Assembly: GCA_045616685.1 (NCBI GenBank)
Contig: JAZLHF010000012.1
Location: 1-52,483 of the forward strand
Source: UBA1764 sp045616685
GTDB lineage: Bacteria > Bacillota > Clostridia > Peptostreptococcales > Anaerovoracaceae
Direction: 5' to 3'
Length of the DNA stretch: 52,483 nucleotides
Numbering within the stretch: position 1 is the first letter of the stretch; each line of letters begins with the position of its first letter. The position numbers were made by a program, and so were the translations under genes. A model generated the notes under the pieces. It was not told the origin of the DNA and made no database searches. It was given only the letters and a program-made list of their open reading frames with translations. Positions 26,537 through 35,097 of the stretch are shown here, in pieces.

Positions 26537-28054
26537 ATGAAAAAACTAACAATGTTATTGATTCTGGACGGCTTTGGAATAGCCAATGCAGGCCCAGAAA
26601 ACGCAATTTCAACAGCAAATACACCTAATCTTGATAAACTCCTGGCAAATCGCCCAAATACGCAGATTCAGGCCAGTGGATTATATGTAGGACTTCCAGA
26701 CGGTCAGATGGGAAATTCCGAGGTTGGACATACCAATATAGGAGCTGGCCGCGTTGTTTGGCAAGAGCTTACAAAAATTACCAAATCAATTGAAGATGGC
26801 CCATTTTTCGAAAACGAAGCCCTCTGCCTTGCTATGGATACCGCAAAAGCTAAGGGAACCAACCTTCACCTCTTCGGACTCCTTTCTGATGGCGGAGTTC
26901 ACTCACATAACACTCACCTCTACGGCCTTTTAAAAATGGCTAAACAAAGAGGCCTCAGCAATGTTTATGTTCATGCCATTACTGATGGACGTGATGTAAA
27001 CCCAGGCTCTGCAAAACAATATATTGCTGAGCTTGAAGAAAAGATGAAAGAAATTGGATGCGGAAAACTTGCAACAGTAAGTGGCCGTTTTTATACAATG
27101 GATAGAGATAAGCGCTGGGAAAGAGTTTCAAAAGCATATGACCTTTACACACTCGGCGAAGGCCGCATTGCAAAATCAGGCGATGAACTTTTCGAAACAG
27201 CTTGGGCTAATGGCGAAACAGATGAATTCATCATCCCTGGAAAAATTGAAGGATGCCCTACTGTTAATGACAATGACTCTATCATCTTCTTTAATTTCCG
27301 TCCTGACAGAGCAAGAGAAATCACAAGATGCTTTGTTGATCCAACCTTCGATGGTTTTAAAAGAAAGAAAATTTGCAAAGATATTTGCTATGTTTGCTTT
27401 ACACAATATGATGCAACTATGCCAAATGTTCATATTGCATTCAAACCTCAAAGCCTTAAGAACACTCTTGGGGAATATGTTTCATCACTTGGACTCAAGC
27501 AACTTAGAATTGCAGAAACAGAAAAGTATGCCCACGTTACATTCTTCTTCAATGGAGGCGTAGAAACTCCATACGAAAATGAAGATAGAATTCTCGTTCC
27601 AAGTCCAAAGGTTGCAACATACGACCTTAAGCCTGAAATGAGCGCATACGAGGTAACAGAAAAAGTTCTTGAAAGAATCAATGATGGCGATTTGGATTTA
27701 ATCATCATGAACCTCGCAAACTGCGATATGGTAGGCCATACTGGAGTCTTTGAAGCAGCAGTAAAAGCTGTTGAAGCAGTAGACGAATGTGTTGGAAAGA
27801 TTGTAGATGCAGTAGAAAAAGTTGGTGGCGATATGCTTATCACAGCAGATCACGGCAATGCAGACTGCATGATTAACGAAGATGGCTCACCAATGACAGC
27901 GCATACAACAAACCCTGTTGCATTGATTTATGTAGGGTTAAAAAACAAGACATTTAAAAAAGCCGGTGCCCTTTGTGATTTAGCACCGACTCTGTTGGAG
28001 CTTATGGAACTTCCAGTTCCAAGTGAAATGGAAGGGACTACTCTTTTTGAATAG
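26537..28054 (+). CDS. gpmI: 2,3-bisphosphoglycerate-independent phosphoglycerate mutase
   Basis: 505 residues from the ATG at 26537, chosen because GGGAG sits eight bases upstream; the 32 codons before it are not conserved-looking and include the promoter. Alkaline-phosphatase-like metal-binding residues are seen: Asp11 in LILDGFG, catalytic Ser61 in GNSEVGHTNIGAGR, the phosphatase-transfer domain with SDGGVHSHN, HAITDGRD, and second-site ligands in NCDMVGHTG and ITADHGNAD. Interconverts 3- and 2-phosphoglycerate in glycolysis, with manganese. One of three plus-strand genes; its last 17 bases overlap the end of the convergent flavoprotein gene. Confidence 0.98.
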   Translation: MKKLTMLLILDGFGIANAGPENAISTANTPNLDKLLANRPNTQIQASGLYVGLPDGQMGNSEVGHTNIGAGRVVWQELTKITKSIEDGPFFENEALCLAMDTAKAKGTNLHLFGLLSDGGVHSHNTHLYGLLKMAKQRGLSNVYVHAITDGRDVNPGSAKQYIAELEEKMKEIGCGKLATVSGRFYTMDRDKRWERVSKAYDLYTLGEGRIAKSGDELFETAWANGETDEFIIPGKIEGCPTVNDNDSIIFFNFRPDRAREITRCFVDPTFDGFKRKKICKDICYVCFTQYDATMPNVHIAFKPQSLKNTLGEYVSSLGLKQLRIAETEKYAHVTFFFNGGVETPYENEDRILVPSPKVATYDLKPEMSAYEVTEKVLERINDGDLDLIIMNLANCDMVGHTGVFEAAVKAVEAVDECVGKIVDAVEKVGGDMLITADHGNADCMINEDGSPMTAHTTNPVALIYVGLKNKTFKKAGALCDLAPTLLELMELPVPSEMEGTTLFE

Positions 28055-29504
28055 CAAGTTCTGCCAGGCGAATTCCATCGCAGGCTGAAGACATAATGCC
28101 TCCGGCATAACCCGCGCCTTCACCGCCTGGATAAACGCCAGAAATAATTGAACCATTAGACGCAAGCGCCTCGCCGTTTGCGTCTCTTTTTATTCTTACA
28201 GGGCTTGAAGATCGAGATTCAATCCCGTAAATATTAATAGGCTTTTCAAAGCCCTTGATTTTTCTTCCAAACTGCAAAAGGCCTTCTTTAATTGCATCTT
28301 CAGCAAAACCTGGAAGTGACTTAAGCGCAAGTTCGCCTTTTGGGAGTTTGCCCTTTCCGTTTATGTATGCTAGCTTTTCATATTTTTCTTGAAAATGTGC
28401 ACCAGCAAGAGGATCTTCACTTTCAAAATCGCTTGTTCTAACATCACAAAGAACTGCTACATTAGCAAACTTGCCGTCACGAGCAGAATAGCTCATCCCA
28501 TTTGTTACACAAGATTCTAATTCTGAAGAAGAATCGACAACCTCGCCACCCGGGCACATGCAAAATGTATAGACACCTCTATCTCCTACCTTGCAATTCA
28601 ACTTATATTCTGCAGGGCCGATACCAAGTTCTTCATGGCGCGCTCCGTACTGAGCAAGGTCTATACTTTCTTGAGTATGCTCAACTCTTACGCCAATTGA
28701 AAATGGTTTTTGCTCGATTAAATGCCCTGCCTTAAGCAAGTCTTCAAAAGTGTCGCGAGCGCTGTGCCCAATTGCTAATATTAAGCAATCTGTATCAATA
28801 CATCCTAAAGTCCACTTAGTATTAAATCTAACTTCGCCACCAAGACTTTCAATTTCTTCTCTAATATTTACAACAGCTTTCCTAATTACATCAGTTCCGA
28901 TATGCGGATGCTGTTTGTACATGATTTCAGGATTTGCTCCAGCAGCAACAAAAGTTTTAAGTACAAAACTTTGAGCGGGATTTTTAGTTCCTGTTGTAAG
29001 CTTTCCGTCAGAAAAGGTACCAGCCCCGCCTTCTCCAAACTGTACATTTGAAGAAGTATTAAGAACGCCACCATTCCAAAAGTTCTCGACATCTTTTATT
29101 CGCTGATTCATTGATGCGCCACGCTCAAGAACAATTGGCTTAGCGCCTGCCATTGCAAGCACCAAAGCAGCAAACATTCCGCAAGGACCAAATCCAACAA
29201 CTACGGGACGTTTATCAAAGTGGGCGCCTCCTGTCTTTGGCTGATATATTTCATCACTACATTTACCAGTCTTAAGATGATTGCGCTTTGCAGCATCGAT
29301 TAAATACTCATCATCTAAATCTGATGCAATATCAAGCGAAAAAACTCGATATATAACTGGCTTTTCTCTTGCATCGATAGATTCCTTAACTATCCTATAA
29401 GACGTAATACATCCAGCAGGAAGCTTAAGTTTTCTTTCCACTATTGCTGGCATATCACTAACATCAATACCAGTTTTAATTTTTAATTCATGAATACGAA
29501 TCAT
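28038..29504 (-). CDS. FAD-dependent oxidoreductase, uncharacterised family
   Basis: 488 residues. N-terminal ~90 residues resemble the small alpha/beta extension of the 'FAD-dependent protein' family (residues with SYRIVKESIDAREKPVIYRV), then a Rossmann-type FAD domain beginning VVVGFGPCGMFAALVLAMAG with a glycine-rich loop and acidic end (VLERG), a middle region ILAIGHSARDTFE (second nucleotide motif), and the C-terminal FAD contact GVYPGGEGAGYAGGIMSS. Found throughout Firmicutes with unknown substrate. It abuts the BaiN-like flavoprotein gene upstream (no gap), so both are translated together. Convergent with gpmI, with a 17-base overlap. Confidence 0.87.
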   Translation of the reverse strand: MIRIHELKIKTGIDVSDMPAIVERKLKLPAGCITSYRIVKESIDAREKPVIYRVFSLDIASDLDDEYLIDAAKRNHLKTGKCSDEIYQPKTGGAHFDKRPVVVGFGPCGMFAALVLAMAGAKPIVLERGASMNQRIKDVENFWNGGVLNTSSNVQFGEGGAGTFSDGKLTTGTKNPAQSFVLKTFVAAGANPEIMYKQHPHIGTDVIRKAVVNIREEIESLGGEVRFNTKWTLGCIDTDCLILAIGHSARDTFEDLLKAGHLIEQKPFSIGVRVEHTQESIDLAQYGARHEELGIGPAEYKLNCKVGDRGVYTFCMCPGGEVVDSSSELESCVTNGMSYSARDGKFANVAVLCDVRTSDFESEDPLAGAHFQEKYEKLAYINGKGKLPKGELALKSLPGFAEDAIKEGLLQFGRKIKGFEKPINIYGIESRSSSPVRIKRDANGEALASNGSIISGVYPGGEGAGYAGGIMSSACDGIRLAELAIQKE

Positions 29505-30611
29505 TTATAAATCACGAGCCACAAGCATTGCACTTGCAAATGCCCAAGTTAAGTTAAATCCGCCACAATATCCATCCACATCAACAACTTCTCCGGCGAA
29601 ATAAAGACCAGGAACAAGAAGCGATTCCATACTTTCTGGGTTAATTTCAGTTACATCAACCCCGCCAGCAGTTGTTTGTGCATCAGGCCAGCCCTTTGTT
29701 CCAGTAATAGTAAATGTCATTGGCTCGCCATCCTTCATGTACTCAGCAAGCTTTGTAGGTACCAAATTTTTAAGCGGAAAATTTTCAAGAAGTTCCTTTC
29801 TTTCATCTGAGCCATAGTCCCAAAGAGGATTAACCGTAAGTGTATAGCTTACTCCATCTTCTAATCTTACTTCTCTTGAAAGATCCATTACGCAAATACC
29901 TGAAATTGTATTTTTAGTAAACTGCACTTCGCCAAAATATTCAAATGCAAGAATCTCGTCGCGCCCATTTGTATGCTTAACAAGGTTAATCATTGCATCG
30001 CAACGAACACCGGCAATTGAAGTAATATCTTCATCACAAGTCATCGGAACAAGCGCAGGAACAGGCTTAATTACTTTATGACCAAAACTTTGCGCCAGCT
30101 TAAATCCTCTGCCATCTGATCCAAACTGAATTCCAGCTTTACCACCAGTTGTAATTACAAGCTTTTTAGACTTTACAACTTCACCAGTAGTTGATGTTAC
30201 AACAAAAATGTCATCAAGTTTTTCTGCTTCTTTTACTTCAAATCCATATTTAATATCAGCATGAGATGCACCATCAATTAAGGCATGGGCAATTGTCGCC
30301 GCCTCGTTTGATCGTGGATACATACGTCCATCATCTTCTTCACGCGCAACAACACCAAGGCTTTCAAATGCGTATAACAAATCATCCACACTTGCATATG
30401 AAAAAACTGTATCAACAAAGTCTGGATTGTTATAACAAGAAGCATCAGACTCTGCATTCAAGAAATTACAGCGCCCATTTCCTGTGGCATATATTTTCTT
30501 TGCAGCTTCGGCATTCTTTTCCAAGATGCAACAATCCCCGGAATAATTGGCTGCGCAGAAAAGGCCGGCAGCGCCGGCCCCTATAATAGTTAAGTCATAA
30601 ATTTTATTCAT
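29505..30611 (-). CDS. HI0933/BaiN-family flavoprotein
   Basis: 368 residues. FAD-binding Rossmann start LTIIGAGAAGLFCAANYSG, signature ATGNGRCNFLNA near residue 43, LVITTGGKAGIQFGSDGRGF, and C-terminal FAD motif GLYFAGEVVDVDGYCGGFNL. This HI0933-like group includes BaiN, linked with bile-acid dehydroxylation in some gut clostridia, and RdsA-like reductases; most members have no demonstrated substrate, so no specific role is claimed. It overlaps the start of the DUF308 gene by one base, and the next flavoprotein follows directly. Confidence 0.88.
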   Translation of the reverse strand: MNKIYDLTIIGAGAAGLFCAANYSGDCCILEKNAEAAKKIYATGNGRCNFLNAESDASCYNNPDFVDTVFSYASVDDLLYAFESLGVVAREEDDGRMYPRSNEAATIAHALIDGASHADIKYGFEVKEAEKLDDIFVVTSTTGEVVKSKKLVITTGGKAGIQFGSDGRGFKLAQSFGHKVIKPVPALVPMTCDEDITSIAGVRCDAMINLVKHTNGRDEILAFEYFGEVQFTKNTISGICVMDLSREVRLEDGVSYTLTVNPLWDYGSDERKELLENFPLKNLVPTKLAEYMKDGEPMTFTITGTKGWPDAQTTAGGVDVTEINPESMESLLVPGLYFAGEVVDVDGYCGGFNLTWAFASAMLVARDL

Positions 30612-31906
30612 TATCTCTTAGAGTCAAGCCAGTCAAATGTAAATGTCTGGGTTAATTTAAGGTCTGTTTCTGTAGCCCTTTTATCTGTTAAAGGCTTAAT
30701 ATTAAATCTTTCATCAGCAAAGAGTTCTTCAAGTGTAAGTGGAGTGAAATTTGCAACCTCTTCAGGGTTTTCCATCTTAGGCTTTGCTTCTTTCAGTTCA
30801 TTGATATACTCTTCACGTTTTTCTGATTCTCCACCTTCAGCCTGTAATTCAACTTCAGGAAGTTCAATCTCTGGAAGCTCTATCTCTGGGACCTTATTCT
30901 CAATTTCTTCAAGGTTGATAATTGGTCTCTTAGCTTCAATATCAAAATCATCAGTCTTTGTTTGGGCAACCTCCTCCTTTTCGATAATAGGAATGTTGGT
31001 TGGTTTATTAAAGACTGGTCTTGCAGCATCTTTTATGGACACAACTGTGCCATCGCTATTTGTTGACCAAAGATCTGACGCTTCAATCGGAGTATCATCA
31101 AGTTCATCAGGCTCTGTAGGCATATTCAAAGCTGCAATCTGTTGAATCTCGTAAGTCTCCTCAGTAGTAAACTCTGTAGTCTTTTCACTAGCAGGTCTTC
31201 TAGATTCTTTGCGAGCTTCTTTAGCAGCTCTCTTCTCTTCTTCTTGTTGAAGTTTTGCTTCTAATGCAGCAGCTCTTTCCTTCTCGCGTTCTACTTCGGA
31301 AAGCGAACGAAGTCTATCACGTTCTTTACGCTTTTCTTCGGCAAGTTGCTGCTTAGCCTTCGCACGTTCTTTTGCTTCTTTAGCCTTCTGTGATGGTTGT
31401 TTCTTAACCATGTATGCTGTATAAATTGCGAGGCTAAATGCATCAAAAATATACAAAACAGCAATTACATATAAAATATCAAAGTCTGCAAGTAAATTTG
31501 GAATAAGAAGAACGAATCCCGCAACTGTAAGAATAAGGCCCAAAGGCATAACTGCAAACCAGTTACGTGGATTAATCTTACTTACAGCAAAAGATTGCGA
31601 AATTCTAACTAATCCAGAAAGTAAAACCCAAGCAGCAAAATATGTATCAATATGCTGAGCTGGTACTAAATTAGCAATTACAATCAAGCCAAATACAAAA
31701 GAATATGCACCCTCAACTAAAGTTGTTTCAGGAAGCAGAGTCTTTCTAAAGCCGATACCATATGCAATTAATTGAAACAATCCGTGAAGTACAAGGGTAA
31801 CCCCCAGCACAAAAGCAACTCCATCATATCCATTCATTGAATATGCGAAACAAAATGCGCCAGAGGCCGCCAGTAATACGGATGACAAAGCAGTTAAAAA
31901 TTTCAT
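30611..31906 (-). CDS. DUF308 (HdeD-like) membrane protein with long charged tail
   Basis: 431 residues. About six membrane segments in residues 1-170 in the DUF308 pattern (AYSMNGYDGVAFVLGVTLVLHGL, FGLIVIANLVPA, WFAVMPLGLILTVAGFVLLIP). Residues about 172-230 are a Lys/Glu/Arg-rich coiled coil (KAKEAKERAKAKQQLAEEKR) and the rest is an acidic, probably disordered cytoplasmic tail with the short repeat PEIELPEIELPEVEL. The length with tail is unusual for HdeD-like proteins, which are about 180 residues. Role unknown. No ribosome site precedes the ATG; TATAAT lies eight bases upstream (31915-31920), so an internal leaderless start is possible. Confidence 0.82.
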   Translation of the reverse strand: MKFLTALSSVLLAASGAFCFAYSMNGYDGVAFVLGVTLVLHGLFQLIAYGIGFRKTLLPETTLVEGAYSFVFGLIVIANLVPAQHIDTYFAAWVLLSGLVRISQSFAVSKINPRNWFAVMPLGLILTVAGFVLLIPNLLADFDILYVIAVLYIFDAFSLAIYTAYMVKKQPSQKAKEAKERAKAKQQLAEEKRKERDRLRSLSEVEREKERAAALEAKLQQEEEKRAAKEARKESRRPASEKTTEFTTEETYEIQQIAALNMPTEPDELDDTPIEASDLWSTNSDGTVVSIKDAARPVFNKPTNIPIIEKEEVAQTKTDDFDIEAKRPIINLEEIENKVPEIELPEIELPEVELQAEGGESEKREEYINELKEAKPKMENPEEVANFTPLTLEELFADERFNIKPLTDKRATETDLKLTQTFTFDWLDSKR

Positions 31907-31922
31907 ACCAATATATTATAAC

Positions 31923-33032
31923 TTATTTTACACTAATTAGCTCGTACTTTCGTTCTCCGATTCCGAGTTTTTCAGCGTGATTTAAGCAAACATCCCAGTC
32001 TGTATCAGGGTGAGCCATAGCAAAAACATCGTGTTTTTCATGGCATTCGCAGCATTCATGGTCCTGATATGCAGGCATTACCGGAGTTTTATTTATTGCA
32101 TCAACTGCGGCCTGATCAAGAGAAACTGGATCAAAGCTTGCAAACATTCCGATATCAGGAACAAGCTGCGAACCATGTCCGCCATTGCAGTCACAATTTG
32201 GCTGAATGTCAATTGCAAGGCCAACATGAAACTGAGGCTTACCATTTAATGCAGCCTTTGTATATTCAGCAAGCTTTTTATTGAATACTGAAATTGCAGC
32301 ATCCCACTTGCAGCTAATAGCTTCTTTTGGACAATATGCGAAACAGTTCCCGCAACCAACACAGTTCTTTTCATCAATTACAGCCTTGTGATCAATGACA
32401 TGTACACCATCATTTGCACAAGCCTTCATGCAATTTCCGCATCCAATGCACTTTCTATTGCTAATGTGTGGAGTGCTTGCATTATGCTGATACATCTTGC
32501 CTTTCTTAGATGCACATCCCATACCAAGGTTCTTGATTGCTCCGCCATAACCAGCCTGCTCGTGTCCTTTGCAGTGAGAAAGTGTAATAATTATATCTGC
32601 TTCTGCAACTGCAGCGCCAATGTAAGCTTCTTTGCAATATTCTGCGCCATCAACCGGAATAAGCCTTTCATCAGTTCCGCGAAGGCCATCCGCAATAATA
32701 ACTGGGCAACCAACACTTGCCATATTAAAACCGTCCCAAGATGCATTGTACAAGTGGTCAACCGCATTCCCTCTGCGACCAGCATATAAAGTATTTGCAT
32801 CAGTTAAGAAAACTTTGCCGCCTCTTGTCTTGATATGCTCGGCAAGCACTCTAGAGAACTGATGTCTAACAAATGAGACATTTCCCCATTCACCAAAGTG
32901 CACTTTGATAGCAACAAACTTATCTTCGAAATCAATATTGTCTATCCCAGCAGCAACTATTAGTCTTTCAAACTTCTTAAGTAAATCATCCCCAAACGGA
33001 ACGTTGTAATTTGTAAAATATACTTTGCTCAT
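31923..33032 (-). CDS. DUF362 protein with two 4Fe-4S clusters
   Basis: 369 residues. The N-terminal DUF362 region (residues ~1-185) ends in ITLSHCKGHEQAGYGGAIKN, and a bacterial ferredoxin pair follows: CIGCGNCMKACANDGVHVID and CVGCGNCFAYCPKEAI (residues about 193-250), each with the C-x2-C-x2-C-x3-C pattern of a 4Fe-4S cluster. A late Cys/His-rich stretch, HECCECHEKHD, may bind a metal. DUF362 proteins with ferredoxin motifs occur widely in anaerobes and are presumed electron-transfer or cofactor-handling proteins. Two to four bases separate it from its neighbours in the dinB operon. Confidence 0.9.
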   Translation of the reverse strand: MSKVYFTNYNVPFGDDLLKKFERLIVAAGIDNIDFEDKFVAIKVHFGEWGNVSFVRHQFSRVLAEHIKTRGGKVFLTDANTLYAGRRGNAVDHLYNASWDGFNMASVGCPVIIADGLRGTDERLIPVDGAEYCKEAYIGAAVAEADIIITLSHCKGHEQAGYGGAIKNLGMGCASKKGKMYQHNASTPHISNRKCIGCGNCMKACANDGVHVIDHKAVIDEKNCVGCGNCFAYCPKEAISCKWDAAISVFNKKLAEYTKAALNGKPQFHVGLAIDIQPNCDCNGGHGSQLVPDIGMFASFDPVSLDQAAVDAINKTPVMPAYQDHECCECHEKHDVFAMAHPDTDWDVCLNHAEKLGIGERKYELISVK

Positions 33033-33035
33033 TTT

Positions 33036-33803
33036 TTACTCCAACATTCTTTCTCTAAAATTATTAATCATTTCATCGTTTACTTTGTAAACTTCTTTTA
33101 TATATCTTTCAACTGTGCCAGATTCCTTTTCAATTTCTTCAAAGAAAGTCTCAAGGAAAGCTCTGTCAAGCATAAAGAACTGTTTAAGCTTATCGGCAAC
33201 CTCATCGCTTGCGCCTTCGTCGATAAACTCTTGACGCATGATGGCAGATTCCCATTCTGCATGTTCAAGGCTCCTAAGATAGTCATCAAAAATATCTTCA
33301 CGAGCAACGCCCAAAATTGTACACAAAATTGCCGCAGTCATCCCGGTTCTATCTTTGCCAGATGTACAATGAAATAGGATTGCACCTTTTTCGTATGTGA
33401 CAATATCTCGAATAAGCTGCCCCATGCGTTGCCTTGAGAATTTCTGCCTTACAATATTGCGATACAAATCGCTCATTTCAGGAACTAGCGCTAAACGCTC
33501 CTCATCAGATTTTGCACTTATCAGTAGGGCTCTTATACCCTTCATTGTAAGACCCGTGCCAGAGTTTTCATCCTGTAAATAAAAATTAACATTCTCAATT
33601 CCTGGCACCTGAATGTCAGGCCTTCTAAAAACTTCATTAGGAGTTCTAAGATCAAAAATCTTGGTGACATTGATTTCCTTAAGCCACGCAATATCCTCAT
33701 CGTCAAGATTATTAAGCATTGCCGATCGAATCAGAATATTCTTTTTTATCTTGCGACCATCAAGGCCTGTAAGACCACCGAAATCTCTTATATTTCTAAT
33801 CAT
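33036..33803 (-). CDS. Tyrosine-protein phosphatase (Y_phosphatase3/IphP type)
   Basis: 255 residues. Starts RNIRDFGGLTGLDGRKIKKN, as do secreted/intracellular IphP-like phosphatases, and contains the P-loop FHCTSGKDRTGMTAA with catalytic Cys146 and Arg152. Before it the WPD-like area is FDLRTPNEV. The family removes phosphate from phosphotyrosine and sometimes phosphoinositides. There is no signal peptide, so it is cytoplasmic. It is the second tyrosine phosphatase in the window besides the small LMW type. Three bases separate it from both dinB and the DUF362 gene. Confidence 0.92.
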   Translation of the reverse strand: MIRNIRDFGGLTGLDGRKIKKNILIRSAMLNNLDDEDIAWLKEINVTKIFDLRTPNEVFRRPDIQVPGIENVNFYLQDENSGTGLTMKGIRALLISAKSDEERLALVPEMSDLYRNIVRQKFSRQRMGQLIRDIVTYEKGAILFHCTSGKDRTGMTAAILCTILGVAREDIFDDYLRSLEHAEWESAIMRQEFIDEGASDEVADKLKQFFMLDRAFLETFFEEIEKESGTVERYIKEVYKVNDEMINNFRERMLE

Positions 33804-33806
33804 CTC

Positions 33807-35033
33807 TTACCATTCTTCAATATTAATGCCAAGATCATTATCAATAAGGCTTGCAGCAGTTACTGCAGAAAACCCATGTTTATCTCTTATCTTATCTATA
33901 GCATCTTCAAGTTGTCTTGCTTTTATATCTTGTTCTTCTTTGTCTTTTGGATCAAAAATACTAAGCTGAGTTGAATACTCTTCACCTTTTTCCAAGATAT
34001 TTATTCCGGTTATTGTAATAAGTCTAATTGGATTGTTTAAATACCAATTATCCTTAATCAATTCCATTGCTGCTTCGATGATGCTTTCTGAGACATCAGT
34101 CGGCTCGCGCAATTTCTTTTGTCTTGAAATAGAAATAAAATCAGGATCCTTTATTTCTATTTTTACACCTTGGCATTTATATCCATGTCTGCGGAGCCTT
34201 TGAGCCACATGATTCGAAATAGCTGTCACCGCTGTTCTTATATCATCTTCGCCTGTTAGATTCCGCTTAAATGTAATGCCGTTTCCTAAAGATTTAGCTT
34301 CTGCATGATCGCCCCAATGTGCTACAGGTTCATCATCTAAGCCTTGCGCATTATCAATCATCTGCTGACCCATCATACCGAAGTTTGCCTCAAGAATCCT
34401 TGGATCTGCATTCGCAATATCTCCAATTGTACGGATATTCATCTCTGATAGCTTCTTGGCAGTTGATCTGCCTACAAAGAACATATCCCCTGCCGGCAAT
34501 GGCCAAAGAAGCTCCTTAAAATTGTCACGAGTTATTTCCGTAGTAGCATATGGTTTTTTATAGTCACTGCCCATCTTGGCGAACACTTTATTCCAGGAAA
34601 CTCCGGCGGATAAAGTTAAGCCAAGTTCTTTATATACAGTCGTCCTTATCTCGTCTGCAAGTTCCTTGCCATTCTTTCCAAATAGCTTAAGGCTTCCTGT
34701 AACGTCAAGCCAACTTTCATCGATAGAAAAAGGCTCGACCATATCCGTGTATCTTAAATAAATATCATTAATCAGATGGCAGTAATGGCTATACTTTTCG
34801 TGGTGAGGTTCAAGCAAAACTAAATTAGGACATTTCTTCTTTGCCTGGAAAATTGGTTCCGGAGTCGAAACTCCAAAAGATTTTGCTAACTGATTTTTTG
34901 CCAATATAATTCCATGGCGATCGTCGGCGCATCCGGCAACAGCCACAGGTTTATCTGCAAGTTCTGGATGCTCCAAAAGCTCCACACTGCAGAAAAAACT
35001 ATTCATATCGCAATGCAGTATAACTCTATCCAC
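33807..35033 (-). CDS. dinB: DNA polymerase IV (Y family)
   Basis: 408 residues from a GTG start at 35031-35033; the family consensus opening (D-R-V-I-L-H-x-D-M-N-S-F-F) fits the start exactly. Catalytic acidic residues: Asp8-type in HCDMNSFF, and SIDESWLDV near residue 102. Middle HhH region (GRSTAKKLSEMNIRTIGDIANA) and little-finger domain follow. The C-terminal end lacks an obvious beta-clamp-binding motif except possibly QLSIFD, which fits the QLxLF clamp-binding pattern near residue 365. An error-prone translesion polymerase; here it leads an operon with unrelated downstream genes. Extended -10 promoter TGGTATACT at 35056-35064. Confidence 0.96.
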   Translation of the reverse strand: MDRVILHCDMNSFFCSVELLEHPELADKPVAVAGCADDRHGIILAKNQLAKSFGVSTPEPIFQAKKKCPNLVLLEPHHEKYSHYCHLINDIYLRYTDMVEPFSIDESWLDVTGSLKLFGKNGKELADEIRTTVYKELGLTLSAGVSWNKVFAKMGSDYKKPYATTEITRDNFKELLWPLPAGDMFFVGRSTAKKLSEMNIRTIGDIANADPRILEANFGMMGQQMIDNAQGLDDEPVAHWGDHAEAKSLGNGITFKRNLTGEDDIRTAVTAISNHVAQRLRRHGYKCQGVKIEIKDPDFISISRQKKLREPTDVSESIIEAAMELIKDNWYLNNPIRLITITGINILEKGEEYSTQLSIFDPKDKEEQDIKARQLEDAIDKIRDKHGFSAVTAASLIDNDLGINIEEW

Positions 35034-35055
35034 TTTACATTTACCCTATCATAAT

Positions 35056-35064
35056 AGTATACCA
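35056..35064 (-). promoter_or_regulatory. Extended -10 promoter of the dinB operon
   Basis: Minus strand TGGTATACT at 35056-35064, directly after the dnaE terminator. Start of transcription would be near 35049, with a leader of about 16 bases. No -35 match and no LexA/SOS-box-like palindrome was seen beside it. Confidence 0.5.
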
Positions 35065-35066
35065 TA

Positions 35067-35094
35067 AAAAGACTAGCCGAGTGGCTAGTCTTTT
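35067..35094 (-). terminator. Bidirectional terminator after dnaE
   Basis: AAAAGACTAGCC (35067-35078) and GGCTAGTCTTTT (35083-35094) form a perfect 12-bp stem with loop GAGT. On the minus strand it starts four bases after the dnaE stop and is followed by TTTTTATGG; the same hairpin also has T residues on the plus strand. It separates dnaE from the dinB operon. Confidence 0.88.
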
Positions 35095-35097
35095 GTT

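Noticed and set aside
27081..27563. 160-codon frame on the plus strand inside gpmI
   Set aside because: Out-of-frame shadow of gpmI, which has all its catalytic motifs in the other frame.
30744..31145. 133-codon plus-strand frame opposite the DUF308 protein tail
   Set aside because: Ser-rich antisense translation of the Glu/Lys-rich tail repeats; no start site.
35034..35066. LexA/SOS box at the dinB promoter
   Set aside because: I looked for a Firmicute-type GAAC-n4-GTTC palindrome and did not see one, so SOS control is not claimed.
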